The notes under the pieces: model-generated
Told to the model about the DNA's origin: nothing
Database searches by the model: none
What the model saw: only the letters and a program-made list of their open reading frames with translations
Translations under genes and position numbers: made by a program
DNA from: Lachancea mirantina
Lineage: Eukaryota > Ascomycota > Saccharomycetes > Saccharomycetales > Saccharomycetaceae
Assembly: GCA_900074745.1 (NCBI GenBank)
Contig: LT598463.1
Location: forward strand, 503,926 to 567,925
DNA: 64,000 nt
Reading direction: 5' to 3'
Shown: positions 19,205-28,968 of the stretch, piece by piece
How positions within the stretch are numbered: the stretch's first letter is position 1
Layout of the letters: every line of letters starts with the position of its first letter

Positions 19205-20327
19205 ACGCCGTCCCGAAAAACTCCCGGAACCCAACCAACGTGAACCGGTACCGCACGTCGCCCTTGTCAAGCCTGGTCAGCCCCTCGTGCACTCCGGCCT
19301 CCGACACCGGCAGCGTCTCCACCCACGGCCGGAACCCGTGCTCCGCGGCTAGCGCAAACAACTCGATGGCCTCCTCACGTGACCCCAGCTTCGAAGAACC
19401 CAGACAACACCCGTTGCTGAAAAACGTGAACGGTTTCACCCCGCGGAAATCCTCGTCCACGTGCGGAAGCCCGACGGAGATAAAATTGCAGTTCACCTTC
19501 AGCGTAGGCAACAACGCGTCAAGGTCCAGTGCCGTCGTAGACGAAGCGCAGTTGAGGATCAGGTCGAAGTGGTCCTGCAGCTCCGTCTGCCACCCGGGCT
19601 CTGCGGTCGCGACAAAGCCGTGCGCGCCCATCTTCGCGGCGTCTGCCTTTTTGGAATTCGTCCGCGAGATCGCGGTCACTTCTGCGCCCAGCGCGCGCGC
19701 AATCATAATCGCCATATGGCCGAGCCCGCCAATCCCGATCACGGCCACCTTCGGGTTCTCTAGCCCCGCAATGTTACGCTTGATAGGAGAGTACACCGTT
19801 AGCCCGCCGCACTGGAGCGGGGCGGCCAGTTCCGAGGGGATCGCTTCCGGGATCGGGAAACAGAACTGCTCGTGCGCGCGCACGTGCGACGCGTACCCGC
19901 CCTGCGACACGTACCCGTCCGGGTAACGGTCGCAGTAGGTGCCCACGGCGCGCGCGCAGTACTGTTCGTTGCCCGCGACACAGCGCGCGCATTCCATGCA
20001 CGCGCAACACTGTGCACCCAGACCCACGCGGTCGCCGACCCGGCACAGCGTCACGCGGTCGCCCACGGCAACGACTCTGCCGATGACCTCGTGCCCGACG
20101 ACCTGCGACTTGGGGCCGTACGCCGATGACAAACACTCGAGCGGCGCGTGCGTCCACTCGTTCTTGAGCGAAAACAGCTCCGACGCGCAAATGCCGCAGC
20201 ATTCGACCTCGATGTCGACGTCACGTGCGCCGAACTTCTTGGGCTCGAACTCGGTGAGCTTCGGGCTCGCCCAGTCGCGCGGGTCCGCGATGGCGAAGCC
20301 CCGGAACGTGTGCGGGTAACCTGACAT
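19203..20327 (-). CDS. NADP-dependent cinnamyl/medium-chain alcohol dehydrogenase (ADH6/7 family)
   Basis: The 374-residue zinc MDR protein aligns end to end with S. cerevisiae Adh6/Adh7, NADPH enzymes that reduce aliphatic and aromatic aldehydes in the cytosol. Catalytic zinc ligands are in the CGICASE and GHEVIGRV segments. Structural zinc cysteines follow C-x2-C-x2-C-x7-C in CACMECARCVAGNEQYC. The dinucleotide loop is GIGGLGHMA, and SRTNSKK fits the NADP-binding SRSSRK of Adh6. The C terminus (WVETLPVSEAGVHEG, KGDVRYRFTLVGF) is nearly identical in the family. Relative to Adh6 there is an insertion of about ten residues between CGICASE and GHE. The gene is far richer in GC at third positions than its neighbours apart from the start of PMA1, suggesting a compositional island or transfer between yeasts. 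Confidence 0.9.
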   Translation of the reverse strand: MSGYPHTFRGFAIADPRDWASPKLTEFEPKKFGARDVDIEVECCGICASELFSLKNEWTHAPLECLSSAYGPKSQVVGHEVIGRVVAVGDRVTLCRVGDRVGLGAQCCACMECARCVAGNEQYCARAVGTYCDRYPDGYVSQGGYASHVRAHEQFCFPIPEAIPSELAAPLQCGGLTVYSPIKRNIAGLENPKVAVIGIGGLGHMAIMIARALGAEVTAISRTNSKKADAAKMGAHGFVATAEPGWQTELQDHFDLILNCASSTTALDLDALLPTLKVNCNFISVGLPHVDEDFRGVKPFTFFSNGCCLGSSKLGSREEAIELFALAAEHGFRPWVETLPVSEAGVHEGLTRLDKGDVRYRFTLVGFREFFGTA

Positions 20328-20411
20328 TCTCGGAGTGCGTTCAGCTGGTGCGTTTAGCTGGTGCTGGTGGGGCCCGCGCTGCGGGGCACGCCGGGGCCGA
20401 GGCCCGCCGGC

Positions 20412-20420
20412 CTTTTATAC
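20412..20420 (-). promoter_or_regulatory. TATA box of ADH
   Basis: Minus-strand TATAAAAGG lies about 90 bp before the ADH start codon, within an otherwise GC-rich stretch. Confidence 0.65.
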
Positions 20421-20445
20421 GGCCACCCTTTGGGCCGCGCCCGAC

Positions 20446-20511
20446 GATGACGTGCGCCGGGCGCGGCGAGGGGGTCTGGGTGGTGCTCGCCGCACCCGCC
20501 GCACGTCATCG
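20446..20511. repeat. Inverted pair of CRE-like sites, 12-bp arms
   Basis: CGATGACGTGCG (20446-20457) and its exact reverse complement CGCACGTCATCG (20500-20511) face each other across 42 bp. Each arm contains TGACGTG, a half-site shape bound by yeast ATF/CREB bZIP proteins such as Sko1 or Aca1. Factor identity is inference. Confidence 0.7.
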
Positions 20512-20568
20512 CGGCGGCGTCCGCACGGAAGCGCGCAAAAGAAAACCCGCCTCCGGCCGCTGCGCGGC

Positions 20569-20588
20569 CGCTGCGCGGCCGCGCAGCG
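20569..20588. repeat. Perfect 20-bp palindrome in a GCTGCGCGGCC tandem
   Basis: CGCTGCGCGGCCGCGCAGCG is its own reverse complement. It is preceded by direct repeats of GCTGCGCGGCC starting near 20558. Confidence 0.8.
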
Positions 20589-20874
20589 TAATTTCGCTCA
20601 AAGTTTTTACACCGCGGCCCACCGCTTGCCGCTTTCGGCACTGTGGCTGCCTATCGCGGAAAGTAAACAACACACAAACGAACGCAGATGCACGGGCCCA
20701 TAAACGACGCTGGGCGAAATCTCGCACAGACACCGCCACACGCAGCATCGCCGCCCGTCCCTGACTAACGCATGCCCAATAGATAACAAGCAGCACCTGG
20801 CCCTGGCATAATGGCTCCTTCGGGCAAAGTGTATACAGCGGCCGGGACTGCAAAAATTCACGCAAATGGGTCGC

Positions 20875-20900
20875 CCGTGGGCGCTGCGCAGCGCCCACGG
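20875..20900. repeat. Perfect 26-bp palindrome beside the PMA1 TATA box
   Basis: The arm CCGTGGGCGC is followed by the self-complementary centre TGCGCA and the exact complement GCGCCCACGG. It ends 6 bp before TATATAA. It could be a dimeric activator site or a cruciform-prone element. Confidence 0.85.
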
Positions 20901-20906
20901 CCCGTG

Positions 20907-20913
20907 TATATAA
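20907..20913 (+). promoter_or_regulatory. TATA box of PMA1
   Basis: TATATAA lies 88 bp before the PMA1 start codon, in the usual yeast range for a strong TATA-driven promoter. Confidence 0.7.
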
Positions 20914-20994
20914 GGCTGAGCAAGGGGCCCCCTTTTCAACTCGGGCTCCTGCGTCTTGAGTCCCACTTGTGCAAGCGACAGGTATACTCGGAGT

Positions 20995-23694
20995 ATGTCA
21001 GAAGCTACCGAACCAACCAAGGAGAAGCCCGTCAAGCAGGATGAGGACGACGATGAGGATGAGGACATTGACGCTCTGATCGATGAGCTGCAATCTCATC
21101 ACGGCGATGTGGAGGACGACGAATCCGACACAGAACACGCCGCAGGCGAGGCGCGTCCCGTGCCCGAAGAATTGCTACAGACCGACCCCTCGTACGGTTT
21201 GACCTCGGACGAGGTGACCCGTCGTAGAAAGAAGTACGGTCTCAACCAGATGGCCGAGGAAAACGAAAGTTTGGTGATCAAGTTTTTGATGTTTTTCATC
21301 GGTCCTATCCAATTCGTTATGGAAGCCGCCGCCATTTTGGCCGCCGGTTTGGAAGATTGGGTCGATTTCGGTGTCATTTTGGGTTTGCTTATGCTGAACG
21401 CAACGGTCGGTTTCGTGCAGGAATACCAGGCCGGTTCCATCGTGGACGAACTGAAGAAGTCTTTGGCCAACACCGCGGTGGTGATCAGGGACGGAAACTT
21501 GAGCGAGGTGCCTGCGAACGAGATCGTGCCAGGTGACATCATGCAACTGGAAGACGGTGTCGTGATCTGTGCCGACGGCCGTCTTGTGACCGAGGGCTGT
21601 TTCTTGCAGATCGACCAGTCTGCCATCACCGGTGAGTCTCTTGCCGTCGACAAGCACTTTGGCGACACCACTTTCTCTTCTTCTACCGTCAAGCGTGGTG
21701 AAGGTTTCATGATCGTCACCTCCACCGGTGACAACACTTTCGTCGGTCGCGCCGCCGCTTTGGTCAACCAGGCCTCCGGTGACACCGGTCACTTTACCGA
21801 GGTGTTGAACGGTATCGGTACGATTCTGTTGGTTTTGGTCATTGTCACTCTGTTGCTCGTCTGGGTTGCTTGTTTCTACAGAACCGACAAGATTGTTCGT
21901 ATCTTGAGATACACGCTGGGTATCACCATTATCGGTGTTCCAGTCGGTTTGCCAGCTGTCGTCACTACCACCATGGCTGTCGGTGCCGCTTACTTGGCCA
22001 AGAAACAAGCCATTGTCCAAAAGTTGTCTGCCATTGAATCCCTTGCTGGTGTCGAGATCTTGTGTTCCGACAAGACCGGTACCTTGACCAAGAACAAGTT
22101 GTCGCTGCACGAGCCTTACACCGTTGAGGGTGTCGAACCAGATGACTTGATGTTGACTGCTTGTTTGGCTGCTTCCAGAAAGAAGAAGGGTCTAGACGCT
22201 ATCGACAAGGCTTTCTTGAAGTCTTTGGCCCAATACCCAAGAGCCAAGGCCGTCTTGACCAAGTACAAGGTTTTGGAATTCCACCCATTCGACCCTGTCT
22301 CCAAGAAGGTTACCGCTGTTGTTGAATCCCCAGAAGGTGAGAGAATCGTCTGTGTCAAGGGTGCTCCATTGTTTGTGCTCAAGACTGTCGAAGAGGATCA
22401 CCCTATTCCAGAAGACGTCCACGAAAACTACGAAAACAAGGTTGCCGAATTGGCCTCTCGTGGGTTCCGTGCCCTTGGTGTTGCCAGAAAGAGAGGTGAA
22501 GGTCACTGGGAAATCCTGGGTGTTATGCCATGTATGGACCCTCCAAGAGACGACACTGCTCAAACCGTCAACGAAGCTAGACGCCTAGGTTTGAGAGTCA
22601 AGATGCTGACCGGTGATGCCGTTGGTATCGCTAAGGAAACTTGTCGTCAATTGGGTTTGGGTACCAACATTTACAACGCTGAAAGACTAGGTCTAGGTGG
22701 CGGTGGTGACATGCCAGGTTCTGAATTGGCGGACTTTGTTGAGAACGCCGACGGTTTCGCTGAAGTTTTCCCCCAACACAAGTACGCTGTCGTCAACATC
22801 TTGCAACAAAGAGGTTACTTGGTTGCCATGACCGGTGACGGTGTCAACGATGCCCCATCTCTGAAGAAGGCCGACACTGGTATTGCCGTCGAAGGTGCTA
22901 CTGATGCTGCCCGTTCTGCTGCCGATATCGTTTTCTTGGCTCCTGGTTTGTCTGCTATCATTGATGCTTTGAAGACTTCCAGACAGATTTTCCACAGAAT
23001 GTACGCTTACGTTGTCTACCGTATTGCTCTGTCTCTTCACTTGGAAATCTTCTTGGGTCTATGGATTGCTATCTTGAACAACTCTTTGGACATTGACTTG
23101 ATTGTTTTCATTGCTATTTTCGCCGATGTGGCCACTTTGGCCATTGCTTACGACAATGCTCCTTTCGACCAAAAGCCTGTTAAATGGAACTTGCCAAGAC
23201 TATGGGGTATGTCCATTATCATGGGTGTCATTTTGGCCGTTGGTACTTGGATTACTTTGACCACTATGTTCTTGCCAAAGGGTGGTATCATCCAAAACTT
23301 TGGTTCCATCGACGGTGTGTTGTTCTTGCAAATCTCTTTGACTGAGAACTGGTTGATTTTCATCACCAGAGCCGTTGGTCCTTTCTGGTCTTCCATCCCA
23401 TCTTGGCAATTGGCTGGTGCCGTCTTCATTGTCGACATCATTGCCACCATGTTTACTTTGTTCGGCTGGTGGTCTCAAAACTGGAACGACATCGTTACTG
23501 TCGTTCGTGTCTGGATTTTCTCCTTTGGTGTTTTCTGTGTTCTAGGTGGTGCTTACTACATGATGTCCATGTCTGAATCTTTCGACAGATTGATGAACGG
23601 TAAGCCACTAAAGGAACAACCACCTTCCAGATCCGTCGAGGACTTTTTGGTTGCCATGCAAAGAGTCTCGACCCAACACGAAAAATCCCATTAA
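20995..23694 (+). CDS. PMA1: Plasma-membrane H+-ATPase Pma1 (P3A type)
   Basis: Pma1 exports protons and generates the membrane potential driving nutrient uptake. Starting at 20995 ([14 protein letters not shown]) the protein has 899 residues, against 918 in S. cerevisiae; the frame is open to 20956 but the extension is not conserved. Motifs: [15 protein letters not shown] with Asp359, [44 protein letters not shown], ten membrane segments, and the regulatory tail [20 protein letters not shown]. The last residues SH replace ET. The acidic N terminus is shorter than in S. cerevisiae. The first 700 bp favour G/C-ending codons, whereas the rest shows the usual optimal yeast set (GGT, GTC, TTG, AAG), as expected of a very highly expressed gene. 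Confidence 0.97.
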   Translation: MSEATEPTKEKPVKQDEDDDEDEDIDALIDELQSHHGDVEDDESDTEHAAGEARPVPEELLQTDPSYGLTSDEVTRRRKKYGLNQMAEENESLVIKFLMFFIGPIQFVMEAAAILAAGLEDWVDFGVILGLLMLNATVGFVQEYQAGSIVDELKKSLANTAVVIRDGNLSEVPANEIVPGDIMQLEDGVVICADGRLVTEGCFLQIDQSAITGESLAVDKHFGDTTFSSSTVKRGEGFMIVTSTGDNTFVGRAAALVNQASGDTGHFTEVLNGIGTILLVLVIVTLLLVWVACFYRTDKIVRILRYTLGITIIGVPVGLPAVVTTTMAVGAAYLAKKQAIVQKLSAIESLAGVEILCSDKTGTLTKNKLSLHEPYTVEGVEPDDLMLTACLAASRKKKGLDAIDKAFLKSLAQYPRAKAVLTKYKVLEFHPFDPVSKKVTAVVESPEGERIVCVKGAPLFVLKTVEEDHPIPEDVHENYENKVAELASRGFRALGVARKRGEGHWEILGVMPCMDPPRDDTAQTVNEARRLGLRVKMLTGDAVGIAKETCRQLGLGTNIYNAERLGLGGGGDMPGSELADFVENADGFAEVFPQHKYAVVNILQQRGYLVAMTGDGVNDAPSLKKADTGIAVEGATDAARSAADIVFLAPGLSAIIDALKTSRQIFHRMYAYVVYRIALSLHLEIFLGLWIAILNNSLDIDLIVFIAIFADVATLAIAYDNAPFDQKPVKWNLPRLWGMSIIMGVILAVGTWITLTTMFLPKGGIIQNFGSIDGVLFLQISLTENWLIFITRAVGPFWSSIPSWQLAGAVFIVDIIATMFTLFGWWSQNWNDIVTVVRVWIFSFGVFCVLGGAYYMMSMSESFDRLMNGKPLKEQPPSRSVEDFLVAMQRVSTQHEKSH

Positions 23695-23934
23695 ACTTTT
23701 TAAAAGGTTCATGATTTTCGGTTTCAAACCATTTTTTTCTTTGCACCTAGCGTTCGAGTGGGGGTTTTAAATCCGTCATTGGCTCGCTATGGTTGCGGTA
23801 CTTTCTCCGACTTATTATTGGGAGGCGATACAATACAATTCTGATCAAACATTTGATATCCCCATTTTTTTATTTGCTAATTTCTAATATTCGGCACACA
23901 CACCGCAGACTGCCTTCTCACTCGGTTCCATAAT

Positions 23935-23950
23935 ACACACACACACACAC
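23935..23950. repeat. AC dinucleotide repeat, 8 units
   Basis: A pure AC tract of 16 bp in the PMA1/OYE convergent spacer. Confidence 0.9.
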
Positions 23951-24049
23951 TTTTGGTGATCAAGTGGGTTGGGATAGTCTCGGAATAAATCATAAACACG
24001 ATTGATACATTAGTATTTCTGTATCTTCGCACACACCCCACGCACGCAA

Positions 24050-24051
<2 letters not shown>

Positions 24052-24086
<35 letters not shown>
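24052..24086. repeat. AC microsatellite, about 17 units
   Basis: A pure AC tract of 35 bp, flanked by further imperfect CACA stretches (24030-24120). Likely length-polymorphic between strains. Confidence 0.93.
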
Positions 24087-24088
<2 letters not shown>

Positions 24089-24355
24089 TTCAAAATCACA
24101 CAATTACACACTCACACAAGCAGTAATTTTATAGTAATTTGATTAATGTAATGTTTTTTGTTGTTACTTAGCTAAGTTGACGGAAGCCCGGTGGTAGGGT
24201 AGCTTAGATGTTTTGAAGGTCTAAATGTATTCGTCAATCTTTTCATCTAGGTCGAACTGCGTAGTTCTAGATGTCTATGTCTATTCAGGTATCGGTGCAG
24301 TATCAACTCTGCTGTGGTTTTACATATCTCTGTGTATACAAACATCCATGCGGTA

Positions 24356-25666
<1,311 letters not shown>

Positions 25667-25810
25667 TCACCTGATGATACCGAGCCCCGGCTCACATAGC
25701 AGAGTGTCCTTGTACGAAGAGATGTAGGCTCCGAGTTGCATTTGAGTTGGTAATCGGTATGCGCTTATTAGATTTTTCTTAACAAAGCACAGAAGCATGC
25801 CAAAGTAGAA

Positions 25811-25817
25811 TTAGTAA
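25811..25817. promoter_or_regulatory. Yap1-type response element upstream of OYE
   Basis: TTAGTAA is the Yap1 AP-1 response element. OYE genes are oxidative-stress genes in S. cerevisiae. The site is about 260 bp before the start. A single 7-mer is weak evidence by itself. Confidence 0.4.
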
Positions 25818-26292
25818 AGGGTAAGTTGGATGACAGTGTGGTGAAAGTTGGTCAAGCTCTTGATTTTCAAGATTCGGGAGAGAATGCAGAGACAGAGAAC
25901 ACAGAGAGCAGGACAGGATAGAAGTTATAGGGGATGTAGCATAGGTGCGGAGACGACTTGGAGAAGTAGAAGAGTTGGGCCGAAGGTAGGTAAGTGGTGA
26001 AAGTTGTTCACGCGACTTTAGGGTGCCAAACGTACAAAATGACATCAACGCAACACGTGATAATACTATCATAACACACGAAAAACGTGATCTGATCTCA
26101 TAAGAAAATCACGTGATATAATATCACTTTTCACGCAATTCATACATATCACTCTTCACGGATAAACATTTCTTTTTCTTTTTCTCGGTAAATTGGATTT
26201 TTCACTCATGAAATCCATAACGAACCCTGGAGACAAGAATCTCAAGAGAAACCGTGAACACAAGTCCAACCCCACCCATCGCTCTCTCCTAT

Positions 26293-26412
26293 TGTACATT
26301 ACTCCCTGTATTTTAGTCTTTTATTACTCGCACACTGTACATTAGATCCTTTGGAAATTTTCACTCCAGTTGTTGTATTTTAGAATTTACGCGCGCCGTT
26401 TCCTGTACATTA
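26293..26412 (+). promoter_or_regulatory. Cluster of Puf-type UGUA motifs in PUF4 leader
   Basis: TGTACATTA occurs three times (26293-26301, 26336-26344, 26404-26412) and TGTATTTTA twice (26307-26315, 26374-26382), all in sense orientation within 120 bp, the last ending 13 bp before the ATG. UGUACAUUA fits the published Puf4 consensus UGUAHAHUA. The placement suggests Puf4 binds the 5' leader of its own mRNA. Confidence 0.6.
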
Positions 26413-26424
26413 TAAGCGCTTCCC

Positions 26425-28674
26425 ATGTCTGAGGAAGTACCACTGGTCGTCGACGTACAAGTCTCCGAGACGATAAATTCCGCGCTCGATCAGCTCCAGT
26501 TGGACGATCTGACGGATGCAAGCGGTGTAACTGACGCGCTTGTTGCGGCGCCGGCACCTGTTCCAACGGCGCCGGGTGCAAGCCCTTCAACTAACGTTTT
26601 CCCACATCCGCAAATGATGGGCATCGGGTTCATGCACTACCCGCATATGATGCCAATGCGTCACTCTCCAGGTTTTTACCCTCCTTCTGAGAATGATGCT
26701 GGCACTGAAAGCTTCTCTATCGGAATGGAGGCGCCTAAGAATCCAGTAGCTACTGGGTCTGCCGGGTCTGCAGGGTCTGCTGGCGCTGACGGCGCAACCG
26801 CACCGTCTGCTGGTCCTCTTGGAGCCACCCCTCCCGCACCAGTTTTCCCACATTTACACCCACCCGGCGCCGGTCTGAACCATATGGGCTTCTCCGCTAC
26901 AGGTGCTGACCCATTGTGGTCGTCGGGCGAGCCTCATCCTCCTGCGGGCGGTGCCGATTACAGTTTTATGGGCACTTTCCCCAAAGACTCAGAAACTTTG
27001 GCTTCTACTCGTCCCTCTGAAGTAGCCGCAAGAAGACAAACTTTCCCGGCTATTTCAGACTCAGAACTGATGGATAATGGCACCGCCAGCGTGAGAAACC
27101 ATAGTATATCTATTGAGAAATCTGAGCCTTTGAAAGCGTTCAAGCAGCCCACTAAAGAAACCGATCAGGAAACGGAACCAGAGGCTTCCAACATCGCACT
27201 CTCTGCTGCGGCGTATCCTTATGGCGGGCCTCTGATGCAACCCAATTCCGTAGTGTCTAGCCATTATCCACCCACCGCTGCACCTGGGTATGGAATGCCC
27301 TCCCCTTTTGGTGCCTATGGTTTCTCGTCACCATTTCAATCTTTCTCACCTTTACCGGGCACGCCCATTGTTGACCATCCTGCCAATAGCTCACCATCGA
27401 ACGTGGTAGCGGGTGTTGGCGATATGAAAGAACTGCCTGAGAACGGTAATAACCCACCACCCGGTTCCAGACCCCCGACTCCCTGGATATATGGGAACCA
27501 TCCTTTCGGCCACATGATGCCAATACATCATCAAATGATGAATCAGGGCGGCGTATCTGGCCATCATTTCCACGGTTCACAACACGCCGGTCATCACTCT
27601 CATCAGCCCCGCAGGCACAGACACAACCAGAATTCCAAACAGCCTTATAGAAGAGGCGAAGATCCTTCGAAGTATGCGAACGCGAAGCTTGATGATTATA
27701 TCGGCAACATATACTCATTGTGCAAAGACCAGCATGGCTGCCGTTTCCTTCAAAGACAGCTTGATATTGATGGTACCAAAGCTGCCACTTCCATTTTTGA
27801 AGAGGTAAAAGAACATGTTGTCGAGCTTATGACCGACTCTTTCGGTAACTATTTAATCCAAAAACTTTTGGAAAGGGTTAGCGACGAACAACGTCTGACT
27901 CTTGTCAAATCTTCTGCACAAAGTTTTGTTGAAGTTTCTTTGGACCCACATGGTACAAGGGCTCTTCAAAAACTTGTAGAATGCATCAATTGCGAAGAAG
28001 AGGCAAAGCTAATTGTTGACTCTCTCAGTGGTTCGGTTGCTGAACTGAGTCGTGATTTAAACGGCAATCATGTCGTTCAAAAATGTCTGCAAAAGTTGAA
28101 TGCCAATGACACGCAATTTATTTTCGATGCTGCTTGTCATGACTGTGTCAAAATCGCAACACACAGACACGGATGCTGCGTTCTACAACGCTGTCTAGAT
28201 CACAGCAGTAAAGAACAAAGTCGCCAATTATGTGAAAACGTCGTTTCGAATGTTGATTTGCTTGCAACGGATCCTTTCGGCAACTATGTGATTCAGTATA
28301 TTTTGACCAAAGAGGCAGAAAGTCGCGACTCGGAGTACACGAACAAAATAGTCAATATTTTGAGACCCAAAATTATTGAACTCTCGCTACACAAGTTTGG
28401 ATCAAATGTGGCAGAAAAGATCCTGCGGACACCATCTGTTTCTGAGGTAATGATCAATGAATTGGTAGCACGTGGAGGAGAAATAGGGGTCGAACGTCTT
28501 CTGCACGATGCTTACGGCAACTATGTCCTACAAACGGCATTAGACATTTCGCGCGAAAAGAACAGATATTTGTATCAAAAATTAAGTGACGCGCTGGGGC
28601 CATTGCTCGTAGGACCAGTGAGAAATACTCCCCACGGCAGAAGGATTATTGGAATTCTTGAAATAGATTCTTGA
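26425..28674 (+). CDS. PUF4: Pumilio-family mRNA-binding protein Puf4
   Basis: Puf4 binds 3' UTRs of nucleolar and ribosome-biogenesis mRNAs and recruits deadenylases. The 749-residue protein (S. cerevisiae 888) has a low-complexity N-terminal half rich in Pro, Gly, His and Met, then a C-terminal Pumilio homology domain (about residues 415-749) with eight helical repeats. Repeat signatures include DQHGCRFLQRQL, SFGNYLIQKLLE, DPHGTRALQKLV, DLNGNHVVQKCL, HRHGCCVLQRCL, DPFGNYVIQYIL and DAYGNYVLQTAL; the repeat residues (N/S..xxQ, C/S..R..Q) are those used to read UGUA RNA. Motifs fitting its own binding site stand just upstream of the start. It is convergent with PDR1 as in S. cerevisiae. Confidence 0.95.
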   Translation: MSEEVPLVVDVQVSETINSALDQLQLDDLTDASGVTDALVAAPAPVPTAPGASPSTNVFPHPQMMGIGFMHYPHMMPMRHSPGFYPPSENDAGTESFSIGMEAPKNPVATGSAGSAGSAGADGATAPSAGPLGATPPAPVFPHLHPPGAGLNHMGFSATGADPLWSSGEPHPPAGGADYSFMGTFPKDSETLASTRPSEVAARRQTFPAISDSELMDNGTASVRNHSISIEKSEPLKAFKQPTKETDQETEPEASNIALSAAAYPYGGPLMQPNSVVSSHYPPTAAPGYGMPSPFGAYGFSSPFQSFSPLPGTPIVDHPANSSPSNVVAGVGDMKELPENGNNPPPGSRPPTPWIYGNHPFGHMMPIHHQMMNQGGVSGHHFHGSQHAGHHSHQPRRHRHNQNSKQPYRRGEDPSKYANAKLDDYIGNIYSLCKDQHGCRFLQRQLDIDGTKAATSIFEEVKEHVVELMTDSFGNYLIQKLLERVSDEQRLTLVKSSAQSFVEVSLDPHGTRALQKLVECINCEEEAKLIVDSLSGSVAELSRDLNGNHVVQKCLQKLNANDTQFIFDAACHDCVKIATHRHGCCVLQRCLDHSSKEQSRQLCENVVSNVDLLATDPFGNYVIQYILTKEAESRDSEYTNKIVNILRPKIIELSLHKFGSNVAEKILRTPSVSEVMINELVARGGEIGVERLLHDAYGNYVLQTALDISREKNRYLYQKLSDALGPLLVGPVRNTPHGRRIIGILEIDS

Positions 28675-28968
28675 TCATTATAATCTTTTCCGTAGTATTA
28701 TAAGCGTATAGAAAACTTGCCTATGACAATTCGAAAGTGACTCCATATAACTTTATTTTTCTCTTCCTGGAAGTTTCATTCACACTAATAAAGCGGTAGC
28801 GATATAACGAGATTGATAATATCGCGACGAAGGTTTTACTGAAGCCAAGTTCAAATGTGACTCAACGTGGAAAGGTCATATGAATCTAAAACGACTGGTT
28901 CCTTACGCGGTGTGACCAAAACTTTTTTGTTTATTTGACTATGTAAACCTCGTGCCTTGTATCCAGAT

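Larger units (their letters stand above)
20328..20994. promoter_or_regulatory. GC-rich divergent promoter of ADH and PMA1
   Basis: About 670 bp of GC-rich sequence dense in CGCG, GCGC and GGCC words, unlike promoters elsewhere in the window, which are AT-rich. It contains two TATA boxes pointing outward and several palindromes (separate entries). Frames longer than 100 codons here are products of the low stop-codon frequency of GC-rich DNA. Confidence 0.75.
23695..24355. other. 3' region between PMA1 and OYE
   Basis: The convergent 3' ends leave 660 bp with no gene. It contains the two AC-repeat tracts listed below and AT-rich sequence likely to hold both poly(A) sites. Confidence 0.6.

Noticed and set aside
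19240-20703. Several 100- to 230-codon plus-strand frames over ADH and the GC-rich promoter
   Set aside because: GC-rich DNA has few stops; translations are Arg/Ala/Pro-rich with no domain.
21175-22110. 311-codon minus-strand frame opposite PMA1
   Set aside because: Antisense shadow of a highly biased gene; composition is His/Gln/Asp/Thr-rich as expected of a complement frame.
26050-26200. ATCACGTGAT followed by AT-rich sequence, like CDEI-CDEII
   Set aside because: No CDEIII follows, and the place is a promoter between OYE and PUF4; E-boxes are a simpler reading.
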